Assembly: GCF_900110415.1 (NCBI RefSeq)
Contig: NZ_FODR01000010.1
Coordinates: 186,001 to 250,000 of the forward strand
Source of the DNA: Mucilaginibacter sp. OK283
Lineage (GTDB): Bacteria; Bacteroidota; Bacteroidia; Sphingobacteriales; Sphingobacteriaceae
Direction: 5' to 3'
Length of the DNA: 64,000 nt
Shown here: positions 1-9,640 of the stretch, in pieces
Layout of the letters: every line of letters starts with the position of its first letter
Numbering within the stretch: position 1 is the first letter of the stretch
Notes under the pieces: model-generated
What the model was told of the DNA's origin: nothing
The model's database searches: none
The model's input: the letters and a program-made list of their open reading frames with translations, nothing else
Translations under genes and position numbers: made by a program

Positions 1-2
1 AT

Positions 3-809
3 ACTTTAGAGGGGGGTGAAGCACACCACAGTTCTGAAGAATTACAATACCTGCTTGAACAGGGAAAAGAATCGGGCGCATTGGATTCAAACGAACATGA
101 GCTGATCCAGAACGTTTTTGATTTTAACGAACGTGTAGTTAAAAATATCATGGTGCCGCGTACCAAAATTTCGGGCATCGATATCAGTTCAACCAGGCAG
201 GAACTGCTGGATATGATCATTGATGAAGGCTATTCTCGAATGCCTGTTTATGACGACGTTATAGATAAAATTATAGGCATTGTACACGCCAAAGATATTT
301 TGCCGCTGCTGGCACGCGACGAGGAAATTGTGTTGAAAAATATAATCCGCAAGCCATACTTCATCCCCGAAACCAAAAAGATCAACGATCTGATGGCCGA
401 ACTGCAACAAAAACGTATCCAGATAGCCATAGTGCTTGATGAGTTTGGCGGAACAGCGGGGATGGTTACCCTGGAAGATATTGTGGAAGAACTGGTAGGT
501 GAGATACAGGATGAATACGATGAGGAAAAACCAATTGTAGAAAAAGTTAATGAGCGCGAGTTTATTGTAAATGCCCTTGCGCCCATATATGACGTAAACG
601 AACACCTACCCCATGACTTGCCCGAAGATGGCGACTTTGATACTGTAAGCGGCTGGCTGGGCGACATATTCGGTAAAATTCCGGATGTTGGCGAGCAAAA
701 GGAATCAAATGGCTATAATATTACGGTGCTGCGCAAATCAGACCAGAATATTGAATCTGTGAAACTGGAATTGCTGATAAATGAAGAAGATGCTGTAGAT
801 TTACATTAA
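3..809 (+). CDS. CNNM/CorC-type (GldE-like) membrane-associated protein, C-terminal part
   Basis: The reading frame is open from the left edge of the window, so this is the 3' end of a longer gene and the TTG at 81 is not a real start. The visible part holds a CBS-domain pair (GYSRMPVYDD..IIGIVHAKDIL, then IAIVLDEFGGTAGMVTLEDI) followed by the CorC_HlyC transporter-associated domain (DFDTVSGWLGDIFGKIP). Known members have an N-terminal CNNM membrane domain and are annotated as hemolysin/Mg-Co efflux proteins or, in Bacteroidota, as GldE, which supports gliding and type IX secretion. The transmembrane half lies outside the window. The GldE reading is favoured by the phylum and by gldJ and porV nearby, but a generic CorC paralogue cannot be excluded. 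rsmE follows 12 bp downstream. Confidence 0.85.
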   Translation, partial: TLEGGEAHHSSEELQYLLEQGKESGALDSNEHELIQNVFDFNERVVKNIMVPRTKISGIDISSTRQELLDMIIDEGYSRMPVYDDVIDKIIGIVHAKDILPLLARDEEIVLKNIIRKPYFIPETKKINDLMAELQQKRIQIAIVLDEFGGTAGMVTLEDIVEELVGEIQDEYDEEKPIVEKVNEREFIVNALAPIYDVNEHLPHDLPEDGDFDTVSGWLGDIFGKIPDVGEQKESNGYNITVLRKSDQNIESVKLELLINEEDAVDLH

Positions 810-821
810 TCTGCTTAGCCA

Positions 822-1532
822 ATGCATCTTTTTTATACACCTGATATCGCCCCCTCGCACCCTCAATATTTTCTAAGTGAAGAAGAGAGCAAGCATGCTA
901 TACGTGTTTTGCGGCTGGAGGCAGGTGACGAAGTTCAACTGATTGACGGCCGCGGCGGATTTTATAATGCGGTTATTCACGATGCGCATCCTAAACGTAC
1001 CATCCTCAATATTACTTCTGTTACTCCGGAGTTTAATAAACGGAACCATTACCTGCACATAGCTGTAGCACCCACCAAAAATATCGAGCGCCTGGAATGG
1101 TTTTTAGAAAAAGCCACCGAAATTGGTATTGATGAAATATCGCTTATCATTACCCAGCGTTCTGAGCGTAAGGAAGCCAAAGTTGACAGGCTTAACAAGA
1201 TTATTACCGCTGCTATCAAGCAATCGTTAAAAGCATACCATCCTGTACTAAATGATGCGGTTAAATTTAACCAGCTGTTAGCTCTACCTTTTGATGGACA
1301 AAGGTTTATTGCTCATTGTGAACCGGGCGATAAGCTCGATTTGCGTAAAGTAATAAACCCACAGGGGCGTTATTTAATATTGATAGGACCTGAGGGTGAT
1401 TTTAGTCCTGCCGAAATTGAGCTGGCTTTGGAAAGCGGCTTTAAACCGATAACTTTGGGTGAGGCCAGGTTGCGTACCGAAACCGCTGCCCTGGAGGCCT
1501 GCTTTGAGGTTAATTTTTTAAACCGGCTATGA
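822..1532 (+). CDS. rsmE: 16S rRNA (uracil(1498)-N(3))-methyltransferase RsmE
   Basis: A 236-residue SPOUT-class methyltransferase that methylates N3 of U1498 in helix 44 of 16S rRNA with SAM as donor. The N-terminal PUA-like part starts MHLFYTPDI and contains ESKHAIRVLRLEAGDEVQLIDG. The C-terminal trefoil-knot SAM site is visible as LILIGPEGDFSPAEIELA and TLGEARLRTETAALEA, both family signatures. Length is typical. It starts 12 bp after the GldE-like gene, and its stop overlaps the next start (ATGA, 4 bp), so the three genes are probably one transcript with translational coupling. Confidence 0.95.
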   Translation: MHLFYTPDIAPSHPQYFLSEEESKHAIRVLRLEAGDEVQLIDGRGGFYNAVIHDAHPKRTILNITSVTPEFNKRNHYLHIAVAPTKNIERLEWFLEKATEIGIDEISLIITQRSERKEAKVDRLNKIITAAIKQSLKAYHPVLNDAVKFNQLLALPFDGQRFIAHCEPGDKLDLRKVINPQGRYLILIGPEGDFSPAEIELALESGFKPITLGEARLRTETAALEACFEVNFLNRL

Positions 1533-2191
1533 AGAAACTTACGTATACTGCTATAGCTTTTACCGCATTTGTTGTAATGTGTGGCTTTTGTGCACCAGCA
1601 TACAAAATGGCGCGGCTTAAGTACGCCGGCGGGGGCGATTGGTATGGCGACCGAACTGCTTTAACTAACCTTGCAAAATTTTGTAATGAAAACCTGAAAA
1701 CTAATTTTGATGTCGATGATGAGGTAGTAGAAGCAGGCAGTGCATCTATTTTTAATTATCCATTTGTTTTTATGACAGGGCATGGTAACGTGATTTTTAG
1801 CGACCAGGAAGCCCGAAACCTGCGCAAATACCTCACAGGTGGTGGCTTTTTGCATATCGATGATAACTACGGACTGGATAAATTTATCCGCCCGCAAATG
1901 AAAAAGGTTTTCCCAGAACTTGAATTTGTTGAACTGCCACTTAATCATCCCATTTATCACCAAAAATACAGCTTCCCTAATGGCTTGCCCAAAATACATG
2001 AACATGATGGTACCCGCGCACAAGGTTTTGGACTGATATACAAAGGGCGATTAGTGTGCTTTTATGACTACGAGTGCGACCTTGGCAATGGCTGGGAAGA
2101 TTATGGCACCTACGCGGGTGATACCCAGGAAACCCGTATTAAGGCGCTTAAAATGGGTGCCAATATGGTGCAGTATGTTTTTACGCAATAG
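1529..2191 (+). CDS. DUF4159 domain-containing exported protein
   Basis: A 220-residue protein with an N-terminal hydrophobic segment (residues 5-25, a probable signal peptide or anchor) followed by a DUF4159 domain: RLKYAGGGDWYGDRTALTNL, then FMTGHGNVIFSDQEARNLRKYL and GGGFLHIDDNYGLD. DUF4159 has a GATase1/ThuA-like fold; its function is not established. The start codon overlaps the rsmE stop by 4 bp, indicating coupling. The pairing with rsmE and a GldE-like gene suggests envelope-related housekeeping, but no reaction can be assigned. Confidence 0.85.
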   Translation: MKKLTYTAIAFTAFVVMCGFCAPAYKMARLKYAGGGDWYGDRTALTNLAKFCNENLKTNFDVDDEVVEAGSASIFNYPFVFMTGHGNVIFSDQEARNLRKYLTGGGFLHIDDNYGLDKFIRPQMKKVFPELEFVELPLNHPIYHQKYSFPNGLPKIHEHDGTRAQGFGLIYKGRLVCFYDYECDLGNGWEDYGTYAGDTQETRIKALKMGANMVQYVFTQ

Positions 2192-2232
2192 TTATATATC
2201 CGCTGAGGTTTTAAATTGACAGTAAATTTAAA

Positions 2233-2261
2233 TTTGCCACTGGCGGTAGTCGGGATATTTG
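2233..2261 (+). promoter_or_regulatory. candidate Bacteroidota-type promoter for the biotin carrier gene
   Basis: TTTG at 2233-2236 and GATATTTG at 2254-2261 are separated by 17 bp. This approximates the Bacteroidota primary-sigma pattern TTTG-N19-TAnnTTTG (7 of 8 positions in the -7 box). It lies 62 bp upstream of the ATG at 2324. Inference from consensus only. Confidence 0.4.
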
Positions 2262-2323
2262 CATAACTTTAATTTATCCTTACTTAAAAACTACACTATC
2301 CTGCAACTCAAACCCTGCAACAC

Positions 2324-2821
2324 ATGTATCAGCTAAAAATAAATGAGAAGTATAGCTTTGAGGCGGCGAGAAACGATGACGGCCTGCTTATTAATAATAA
2401 GGCTACCACTGCCGATATTAAACATATCGGCGAAGGCATCTATCATGTTATAGAAGGCAACCAATCTTACAATGCCGACGTAGTATCTTTTAACAGCGTC
2501 GAAAAAACTGCCCAAATTAAGATAAACAACAATATCTATACAATTACGGTAAAAGATCAGTTTGATATTTTGCTGGATAAATTGGGACTGAGTAGTTTAT
2601 CCGGCGCCCAGCTAAGCGAGATTAAGGCCCCCATGCCGGGTCTTGTACTCAAAGTATTTGCTGTTGAAGGCGATGAAGTTAAAAAAGGGGATAACCTTTT
2701 GATACTTGAAGCCATGAAGATGGAAAACATTATCAAATGCCCTGCTGATGTTACTATAAAAAAAATCAGGATAAAGAGCGGGAACAAAGTAGAAAAAGGG
2801 CAAATCCTGATTGAGTTTTAA
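2324..2821 (+). CDS. biotin/lipoyl-attachment carrier protein (acyl-CoA carboxylase BCCP-like)
   Basis: A 165-residue biotin carboxyl carrier protein. The C-terminal biotinyl domain (about 98-165) has the KAPMPGLVLKV entry strand and the EAMKMEN motif at 129-135, with K132 as the predicted biotinylated lysine. The N-terminal ~85 residues form a beta-rich region typical of carriers working with propionyl-CoA or related acyl-CoA carboxylases. KAPMPG resembles the PCC/pyruvate-carboxylase type more than classical AccB. No carboxylase or carboxyltransferase gene is adjacent (accA is 35 kb away), so the partner enzyme is unknown from this window. Confidence 0.9.
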   Translation: MYQLKINEKYSFEAARNDDGLLINNKATTADIKHIGEGIYHVIEGNQSYNADVVSFNSVEKTAQIKINNNIYTITVKDQFDILLDKLGLSSLSGAQLSEIKAPMPGLVLKVFAVEGDEVKKGDNLLILEAMKMENIIKCPADVTIKKIRIKSGNKVEKGQILIEF

Positions 2822-2948
2822 AATTTGGTTATTTTTTACGCTAATTTTTATATTGTGTTTGTAAAAACGCAGGCAATCTTAATTGCTTTAATTGTTTTTT
2901 TGCCTTTTTGTTAATAACTTACTTTTTTTTAATTAACATTTTAACTCT

Positions 2949-5900
2949 ATGAAGAAAAATCTACTAACAATTTTGTTGTTATTTTCCTGCATTTCATTCG
3001 TTTTTGCTCAAAACCGGATTATTACAGGTAAGGTAACAGATCAAAAGGATGGTTCGCCCTTACCTGGGGTAAGCGTGACCGTGAAAGGTGCCGCCAGTAT
3101 TGGCGTTCAAACAGATGTAAGTGGAGCCTACAAACTTTCGGTACCTGCTACAGCCAAAGTTTTAGTCTTTAGATTTATCGGTTATACACCGGTAGAAATT
3201 GCAATAAGTGGTATGGCTGTTAATGCGAGCTTGGCCGTTGATGCCAAGCAGCTTAACGAAGTTGTGGTTGTTGGTTACGGTACTCAAAGCAGGGCATCGT
3301 TAACAGGCTCGGTTTCAAAAATTAAAGGCGCCGACATTGAAAATATTCCTGTACCAAGTTTAGAGTCGGCTATTCAGGGCCGTACACCGGGCGTATATAT
3401 CCAGGCACAAAACGGTAAGCTGGGGCAAGGCATACAGGTGCGTATCCGTGGTGCTTCGTCTGTATCAGCAGGTAACCAGCCTTTATACGTGGTTGATGGT
3501 TTGCCTATCACTGTTGATGATTTTTCAAGCAATGGTGCGTCAACCAATCCGTTGGTCGATCTGAATCAAAATGATATCGAATCTATTGATATATTAAAAG
3601 ATGCATCTGCTGCTGCTATTTACGGTTCAAGGGCGTCAAATGGTGTGGTTTTAGTTACAACCAAGAAAGGTAAGGCCGGCGATACCAAAGTAACCTACAA
3701 CCAGTATTACGGCTTTAGCAAACCGACACGCGAGCGCGAGTTTTTAAATGCCGAACAGTATGTTACTTTATTAAGATTGGCTGGCGCTGCCGGAGGGTAT
3801 TCAACAACTTCTGTTGAGGCGCGGTTAAAGAGGTATGCTGCCGGCAGTGACAATTATAAAACGTACGCTGTAAATACCGACTGGCAAAAAGAAATTACTC
3901 AACATGCCCCCGTGCAAAATTATAATCTTGTACTGTCAGGAGGTACCGATAAAACCAAGTTTTACATATCCGGCACCTATAATAATCAAAAAGGCTTCCT
4001 GATAGGCAATGCTATAAACCAGTACAGTTTGCGTACCAATGTTAGTAACCAGGCTAATAAATGGCTGGAAGTGGGTGCCAATTTAAGTGTATCGCGTACC
4101 AAAAATTATCGTTTATCAAATGATGATCAGTTTTCGACCCCCGAGCAAATTGTTGCATTAAGCCCGATCACGCCCGTTATCGATCCGCGTACAGGTTTAA
4201 CAAGTGGCGCGCTTGATCCTACTACAGGTACACCAAACAGTAATTTTCCTATTTATTATAATCCATTATTAAATGCGCAAAACGCATATTTTAATACAAT
4301 AGATTACAGGAATCTTGGAAACGTATATGCGCAGGTAAAGCTGCTCCCTTCTTTAAGTTTCCGGTCGGAAGTAGGTGTGGATATATTGAATTCAAGTGAA
4401 GATAGTTACGCAGGTAGTTTAACCTCCCGTAATTCAGGTACACCAAACGGGGTTGGCTTTAACTCGTCCGTTACATCGGTAAATTTTAACACCAATAACT
4501 TTTTACAGTTTATAAAAGACTTTGGTAAAAGTAATATCAACGCGGTAGGTGGTATGACCTATCAACGTCAACAAAACGATCTTAACTCTATCAGCGGTGA
4601 CCAGTTTCCGAGTGACGCTTATAAAAAGCTAATCAGTTCCGCCGATATCACAGCCGGATCGTCATCATCAACAGCGTACTCATTGCTTTCGTACTTTGCC
4701 AGGGCAAATTATAAGTTTGACGAAAAGTACCTGTTATCGGTAAGTGGCCGTATTGATGGCTCATCAAGGTTTGGGGCAAACCACCGTTATGGATTTTTCC
4801 CGGCAGGTTCTGTTGGCTGGGTTATTTCGCAGGAAGGTTTTATGAAACAGCAACAACTGGTTTCTGATTTAAAATTACGTGCGAGTTACGGTATAACGGG
4901 TAACTCAGAGATTGGAAACTTCCCATCGCGCGGGTTATTTTCTGAATTTGGTTATGCGGGTGTTGCGGGATCAAGGCCTACCCAATTGCCAAACCCGGAT
5001 TTGAAGTGGGAAACATCGGCTACAACAGATATTGGCTTAGATGTTGGGTTTTTTAACGGAAGGCTTTCCGGACAGTTTGACGTTTACTTGCGAAAAACTA
5101 AGGATCTTTTGTTAAACGTACAAGTGCCTGCAACCTCTGGTTATACAACAATTACTCAAAATTTAGGTAAGCTGCAAAACAAGGGTTTTGAAATGCAGAT
5201 AGATTCTAAGAACATAGTGGGCAAAGAGATTACCTGGTCAACCAGCTTTAACTTTTCAGTTAACCGTAATAAAATTACCGATTTGAAAGGCCAGGTGATT
5301 ACCGGAAGCGGAGATGGCGTAAACCGTGCAGTTGAGGGACAACCATTGGGTGTTTTTTATACTGTTGAATTTGCGGGTGCCGATCCGGCCAATGGTGATG
5401 CACTTTATTATAAAAACACCGATTTGGGCGGTGGTAAGCGAGACCGTACAACAACCAATGATTATAATGCAGCAACTCCTGTTGTAGTTGGCGACCCTAA
5501 CCCTAAATTTATTGCCGGCTTAAATAACACTGTTAGTTATAAAGGAATTGACTTTAGCTTCCTGTTGCAGGAAGTAAATGGCGATAAGATTTATAATGGT
5601 GGTGGGCAGTACATGTCGGTTGGTTTTAATAACGGTGCCGACAATCAAACTCTTGATCAGCTTCAATCATGGAAAAAGCCGGGCGATATTACAATGGTTC
5701 CTGAGGCCCGCTTATTTGGCGGCAATGGCGTATCGCCAAGTTCGAGGTACTTAAGTGATGGATCATACCTTCGTTTGAAAAATATTGTATTAGGTTATAA
5801 TTTCCCCAAAAGTATACTTGAAAAAATTAAACTACGTAGTTTGAGGATTTACGCGCAAGCTACAAACTTAGCCACCTGGACCAAGTACAAAGGTTGGGAC

Positions 5901-6008
5901 CCTGAGCTGAATTCGGACGCGTTTTCTGGCAATATTACCCAGAACTATGATTTTTATGCAGCGCCGCAGGCTAAAACAATAACATTTGGTATTAACGTGG
6001 GATTTTAA
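2949..6008 (+). CDS. SusC/RagA family TonB-linked outer membrane receptor
   Basis: A 1019-residue outer-membrane active transporter. It has a signal peptide (residues 1-20, ending FVFAQ), a carboxypeptidase-D-regulatory-like beta-sandwich (about 24-95; ITGKVTDQKDGSPLPGVSV), the SusC linker motif LNEVVVVGYGTQ, a plug domain (about 115-230; IRGASSVSAGNQPLYVVDG) and a C-terminal barrel ending in an aromatic strand (TFGINVGF). SusC proteins import oligosaccharides or peptides with TonB energy. The SusD partner follows 15 bp downstream. No glycosidase, sulfatase or regulator is adjacent, so the substrate is not predictable. Confidence 0.96.
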   Translation: MKKNLLTILLLFSCISFVFAQNRIITGKVTDQKDGSPLPGVSVTVKGAASIGVQTDVSGAYKLSVPATAKVLVFRFIGYTPVEIAISGMAVNASLAVDAKQLNEVVVVGYGTQSRASLTGSVSKIKGADIENIPVPSLESAIQGRTPGVYIQAQNGKLGQGIQVRIRGASSVSAGNQPLYVVDGLPITVDDFSSNGASTNPLVDLNQNDIESIDILKDASAAAIYGSRASNGVVLVTTKKGKAGDTKVTYNQYYGFSKPTREREFLNAEQYVTLLRLAGAAGGYSTTSVEARLKRYAAGSDNYKTYAVNTDWQKEITQHAPVQNYNLVLSGGTDKTKFYISGTYNNQKGFLIGNAINQYSLRTNVSNQANKWLEVGANLSVSRTKNYRLSNDDQFSTPEQIVALSPITPVIDPRTGLTSGALDPTTGTPNSNFPIYYNPLLNAQNAYFNTIDYRNLGNVYAQVKLLPSLSFRSEVGVDILNSSEDSYAGSLTSRNSGTPNGVGFNSSVTSVNFNTNNFLQFIKDFGKSNINAVGGMTYQRQQNDLNSISGDQFPSDAYKKLISSADITAGSSSSTAYSLLSYFARANYKFDEKYLLSVSGRIDGSSRFGANHRYGFFPAGSVGWVISQEGFMKQQQLVSDLKLRASYGITGNSEIGNFPSRGLFSEFGYAGVAGSRPTQLPNPDLKWETSATTDIGLDVGFFNGRLSGQFDVYLRKTKDLLLNVQVPATSGYTTITQNLGKLQNKGFEMQIDSKNIVGKEITWSTSFNFSVNRNKITDLKGQVITGSGDGVNRAVEGQPLGVFYTVEFAGADPANGDALYYKNTDLGGGKRDRTTTNDYNAATPVVVGDPNPKFIAGLNNTVSYKGIDFSFLLQEVNGDKIYNGGGQYMSVGFNNGADNQTLDQLQSWKKPGDITMVPEARLFGGNGVSPSSRYLSDGSYLRLKNIVLGYNFPKSILEKIKLRSLRIYAQATNLATWTKYKGWDPELNSDAFSGNITQNYDFYAAPQAKTITFGINVGF

Positions 6009-6023
6009 TTTAAGCTGAAGAAG

Positions 6024-7415
6024 ATGAAAAAAATAAAATATTCAATTATAGCATTGAGTACATTAGCAATGCTGTATAACTCTGGCTGTCAAAAGCAGTT
6101 AGATATTAAACCGCAAAATTCAGTCGAAGCTGACCAGGCTCTCAAAACATCAAAAGATGTGGAAGGGGTGCTTATCGGAGCATATACCGCAGCCGGTTTA
6201 AGAGGGCTATATGGCGGGCGGTTGCAAGCAACTACTGATTTTTTGGCCGATGACGGAGATTTCTCTTATTTCGGGACATTTTCTGACTACACCGAACTCA
6301 ACGACAAAAAGATTACGATTAACAACTTTTTTGTTGAGGGGGCATGGGACAGTGGTTACAACACCATTGGAGTATGTAATACAGTTTTAGCCAATCTAAA
6401 CCTGGTTATTTCAACAGATAAAGCAGGTGTTGAAGGAGAAGCCAGGTTTTTACGCGGGATGACTTATTTTGATTTGGCCCGGGCTTTCGGCAGAGCGTGG
6501 AATGATGGCAGTCCGACAACTAACCTTGCTGTGCCTCTTGTTTTAACACCAACCACGACTATAGCCGGCATTCAAAAAGTAAAAAGAAATACAGTTGCCG
6601 AAATATATGCACAGGCCATTGCAGATTTGAAGATTGCTGAAGCTAATCTCCCAAATAAATCAACTTATGCAAGCTCGGCGGCTGCTTCGGCTGTTTTGGC
6701 ACGTATTTACCTCACCCAGGAAAATTATGCCCAGGCAGAGGTTGAGGCATCTAAAATAATAGATGGGGGTGCGTACAGCCTTATTGAACACTTTGCCGAC
6801 GAGTTTCAACATCCGGATCAGGCTACACGCGTATTTAATACCGCCGAGGATATTTTTGCTATTCAAATCTCAAATCAATCGGGTTTTAATGCATTGAATG
6901 AGGTTTACGCAAGTTCTGATTACGCTGGCCGTGGCGAAACTTATATCAATCAACAACACTTTGACCGGTACGAAGCAGGCGATGACAGGGCCAATGAGTT
7001 TACCGATGATCCCTTCACAACCAAGTTTAATAACGCATTCGGTAACGTTGTAACTATTCGTCTGGCCGAGATTTATCTTATCCGCGCCGAAGCTAGGATC
7101 AAGAAAGCCGTTCCCGATCTTGTTGGTGCAGCTGCTGATATAAATAAGGTTAGAAACAGGGCCGGTTTAGCTAATACTGCAGCTGTAAGCGCTACTGCTT
7201 TGTTTAATGCCGTGAAGCAGGAGCGCCGGGTCGAGCTTCCTTTTGAGGGCTTTAGGTTAGGCGATTTGAAACGTTACAAAGAAACTACCCGATCGGTAGA
7301 TGGTGACGGTAACACTGTAGATACATTCGATTGGGACTCTCCGAAATTGGTATTCCCTATACCAAAACGTGAAATAGATGCCAATTCTAATTTGATACAA
7401 AACCCAGGTTACTAG
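6024..7415 (+). CDS. SusD/RagB family surface nutrient-binding lipoprotein
   Basis: A 463-residue SusD homologue that caps the preceding SusC barrel. The signal peptide ends in a lipobox-like NSGC (Cys22), so it is probably a lipoprotein. Family features are the TPR-like helical core (EARFLRGMTYFDLARAFG about residues 140-157), VPLVLTPTT, and the C-terminal SusD segment with NKVRNRAGL, ERRVELPFEGFRLGDLKR and a final FPIPKREIDANSNLIQNPGY. The 15-bp gap to susC and the strong hairpin after the stop show a two-gene operon. It is shorter than many SusD proteins (about 500-600 residues). Confidence 0.96.
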   Translation: MKKIKYSIIALSTLAMLYNSGCQKQLDIKPQNSVEADQALKTSKDVEGVLIGAYTAAGLRGLYGGRLQATTDFLADDGDFSYFGTFSDYTELNDKKITINNFFVEGAWDSGYNTIGVCNTVLANLNLVISTDKAGVEGEARFLRGMTYFDLARAFGRAWNDGSPTTNLAVPLVLTPTTTIAGIQKVKRNTVAEIYAQAIADLKIAEANLPNKSTYASSAAASAVLARIYLTQENYAQAEVEASKIIDGGAYSLIEHFADEFQHPDQATRVFNTAEDIFAIQISNQSGFNALNEVYASSDYAGRGETYINQQHFDRYEAGDDRANEFTDDPFTTKFNNAFGNVVTIRLAEIYLIRAEARIKKAVPDLVGAAADINKVRNRAGLANTAAVSATALFNAVKQERRVELPFEGFRLGDLKRYKETTRSVDGDGNTVDTFDWDSPKLVFPIPKREIDANSNLIQNPGY

Positions 7416-7438
7416 TAAGCACTACACTATATAGAATG

Positions 7439-7472
7439 AAATCCCGGTAGCTGATGTTGCCGGGATTTTTTT
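7439..7472 (+). terminator. intrinsic terminator after the SusC/SusD pair
   Basis: An 8-bp perfect stem, AATCCCGG (7439-7446) with CCGGGATT (7460-7467), and a 13-nt loop are followed by a T-run. It ends the susCD transcript 24 bp after the SusD stop. Confidence 0.85.
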
Positions 7473-7710
7473 ACCTCATGGGAGGCCAATCTAACCCGAT
7501 TAAATAGAACATACCAGATGTCTGGATATAAGGCTCATCAACGCCAATGCCAAATGCCATGGGGTTTGTGGCATCGGCTGTTAACAATTGCATTATGGCA
7601 TTTGTAGGGAGTATGATATGGCTGTTTCCAGGCAGTGATAGCCTTGACGAGACTATATCAAATAATTTATGGCGCTTTGATGGCTTGATAGTTGCAACTG
7701 ATACAGAGGA
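7471..7710 (-). other. gene-poor stretch with an unassigned 79-codon open frame (possible gene remnant)
   Basis: The 356 bp between the SusD stop and the gldJ stop hold no convincing gene. On the minus strand a frame is open from 7710 to a TAA at 7471-7473 and reads like ordinary protein (for example LSLPGNSHIILPTNAIMQLL, then NPMAFGIGVDEPYIQTSGM). It has no plausible start near its 5' end; the first ATG is internal. On the plus strand 7547-7762 is open for 71 codons from an ATG without a clear ribosome site. I recognise neither product. A decayed gene 3' end on the minus strand is one reading. Confidence 0.3.
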
Positions 7711-7777
7711 TCAACGGAATCCGGATCTTATTTCTGAGCTGCGAACGGTGCGGGCACTTTAATCCACCACAACAAAC

Positions 7778-7802
7778 AAGGCCATTCAAATTGAACGGCC
7801 TT
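7778..7802 (-). terminator. stem-loop terminator at the end of gldJ
   Basis: AAGGCC (7778-7783) pairs with GGCCTT (7797-7802), with three further pairs (TTC/GAA) after one mismatch. Read on the minus strand it lies 26 bp after the gldJ stop and is followed by a T/G-rich tract, so it is a moderate rather than strong terminator. Confidence 0.6.
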
Positions 7803-7828
7803 GATACTTAAGTTTAAAATTGGGTATT

Positions 7829-9526
7829 TTATTTAGCCTTAAATGGCTTTGCTTTTTTAACCGGGTAGTGTGGCTTGCCGTTAGGATAAACTTCCGGGGC
7901 ACCTACTAAGGTCATCGCGCAACGGAAACCAACTTCGGCACTCGATTCTTCCTCGTCCATAAAGCGGCGGGTTGCCGGGTTCATCCAATAGGCAAGGTCA
8001 TTCCATGAGCCACCTTTATAAACTTTCGAATGATCGTTTACTAATGTTGTATTACCGTATAAAGCTGTATTTACCGTATCCTTTTCGCCCCTGAAATCAG
8101 GATCGTATTTTTTGCCGGACTCTTTAACCAATGAGCCAACAGTAGTATTAGGAGCGGTAGCGTTTGGCTGTGCCCCCGGAGTTGCCGGCGCGCCGTTGGC
8201 AGGTGTACCCTGTGCCGGCGCACTATTAACGGTATTTGGATCCTGGCCTTGCTGTAATGCCAGGTAATCGGCATACTTCATTTTTTTGTTTGATTTGGCA
8301 GGGTCTTTAATGGGCTTGCCATATTTATCTTTGGCGTATAAGCCTTTAGATGGGTCGGCTAGGCGTTTGTTGGTATATTGGTTACCGCGGAAAGGGTTAA
8401 AATCCTCAAACTCCTCAAAAGATGTTTGGCGGTAGGTATCCTGCACCCACTCGTTTACGTTGCCCGACATTTGGTAAAGACCAAAATCATTTGGAGGATA
8501 GGTACGCACAGGTGCGGTTATGTCGGCTTTATCATTCAAATAACCACCCACACCCATGTTGTCGCCGGCACCCCTTTTAAAGTTGGCTAAAATTAAGCCA
8601 CGGGTTTTGCTCTTTGCCGAACGAACCCCCATGCCATTCCATGAGTACATTTTACCGTCATCAATATTTTCAAATTGGGTGTTGCCTGCCAGTGCCAAAG
8701 CAGCGTACTCCCACTCGGCTTCTGATGGTAAACGATAAGCCTGTTTCAATATACCATCTTCCATACGCACGGGCCTTACGGGTTTAGCATTTTTGCCAGT
8801 ACCTGCGGCAGCGTTAGGGCTTAAGTTAGGCATCATTTTTTTACCGTCTATTCCGGCACCTTTCATTTGGCCATTCAGGTATATATCGGTATTAAAAGGC
8901 TGCGATGCTCCCGTCGCTGCCGTAGCGCCGCCGTTTTTGCCTTTTGCGTTTTGATCTTTCCAGGTTACCATACGCCCGGTTTCACGCAAAATGTTTTCGT
9001 TGGTGCGGTCGGTACGCCATGCACAATAATCTTGTGCCTGGTCCCAGCTAACACCCACCACCGGGTAATCCTGAAACGCGGGATGGCGCAGGTAGTTATC
9101 AACGTAAGGATCGTTATATGATAATGGTTTACGCCAAACCAATGTATCTGGTAAGGCATTGTAATACAATTCACGGTCTTGAGGGAAAGTAATGCTTAAC
9201 CAATGCAGGTAGTCAAGCCAATCCTGGTTGGCAACTTCTGTTTCGTCCATATAGAATGACGGTACAGTTACTCTGCGGCGTACATTGTTATAATCATAAG
9301 TAACGTCCTGATCGGCGCTGCCACCCATTACAAAGGTACCACCTTCAATAGGTACCAGGCCCGGGCCTGGCGCGGGATGTGTTTGCCTGTAACGCTCATA
9401 GCCACCATTATTTTTGTTATTATAAACTAAACCGGTTTTTTGCGATACCGATGGTTTACTACAGCTGCTTACCAATGCACATACAGCCGCAAGGGCTAAA
9501 GCAGTTTTAGTAAAAAGTATTTTCAT
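7829..9526 (-). CDS. gldJ: gliding motility / type IX secretion lipoprotein GldJ (SUMF1 fold)
   Basis: A 565-residue lipoprotein with signal peptide and lipobox (VSSC, Cys22). It begins TGLVYNNKNNGGY and continues as a formylglycine-generating-enzyme (SUMF1) fold: PIEGGTFVMGGS (59-70), YMDETEVANQDWLDYL, PVVGVSWDQAQDYCAWR (155-171), YRLPSEAEWEYAA (264-276), NDFGLYQMSGNVNEWVQD (346-363) and a C-terminal GGSWND/GFRCAM. GldJ and GldK are SUMF1-like scaffold lipoproteins of the type IX system rather than sulfatase activators; the ~560-residue length fits GldJ. It is divergent from porV. An Ala/Pro/Gln/Asn/Thr-rich insert at about 428-466 looks like a disordered loop. GldK is the main alternative. 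Confidence 0.85.
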   Translation of the reverse strand: MKILFTKTALALAAVCALVSSCSKPSVSQKTGLVYNNKNNGGYERYRQTHPAPGPGLVPIEGGTFVMGGSADQDVTYDYNNVRRRVTVPSFYMDETEVANQDWLDYLHWLSITFPQDRELYYNALPDTLVWRKPLSYNDPYVDNYLRHPAFQDYPVVGVSWDQAQDYCAWRTDRTNENILRETGRMVTWKDQNAKGKNGGATAATGASQPFNTDIYLNGQMKGAGIDGKKMMPNLSPNAAAGTGKNAKPVRPVRMEDGILKQAYRLPSEAEWEYAALALAGNTQFENIDDGKMYSWNGMGVRSAKSKTRGLILANFKRGAGDNMGVGGYLNDKADITAPVRTYPPNDFGLYQMSGNVNEWVQDTYRQTSFEEFEDFNPFRGNQYTNKRLADPSKGLYAKDKYGKPIKDPAKSNKKMKYADYLALQQGQDPNTVNSAPAQGTPANGAPATPGAQPNATAPNTTVGSLVKESGKKYDPDFRGEKDTVNTALYGNTTLVNDHSKVYKGGSWNDLAYWMNPATRRFMDEEESSAEVGFRCAMTLVGAPEVYPNGKPHYPVKKAKPFKAK

Positions 9527-9640
9527 AATTTTACAATTATATTAATGACGTAAATTTAGAAAAAAATGAGTATAATGCTAATGCTAATGCATCTTCTTCT
9601 AAATAAATCAAACAATTATTGATGCTTTTAACGGAAATGG

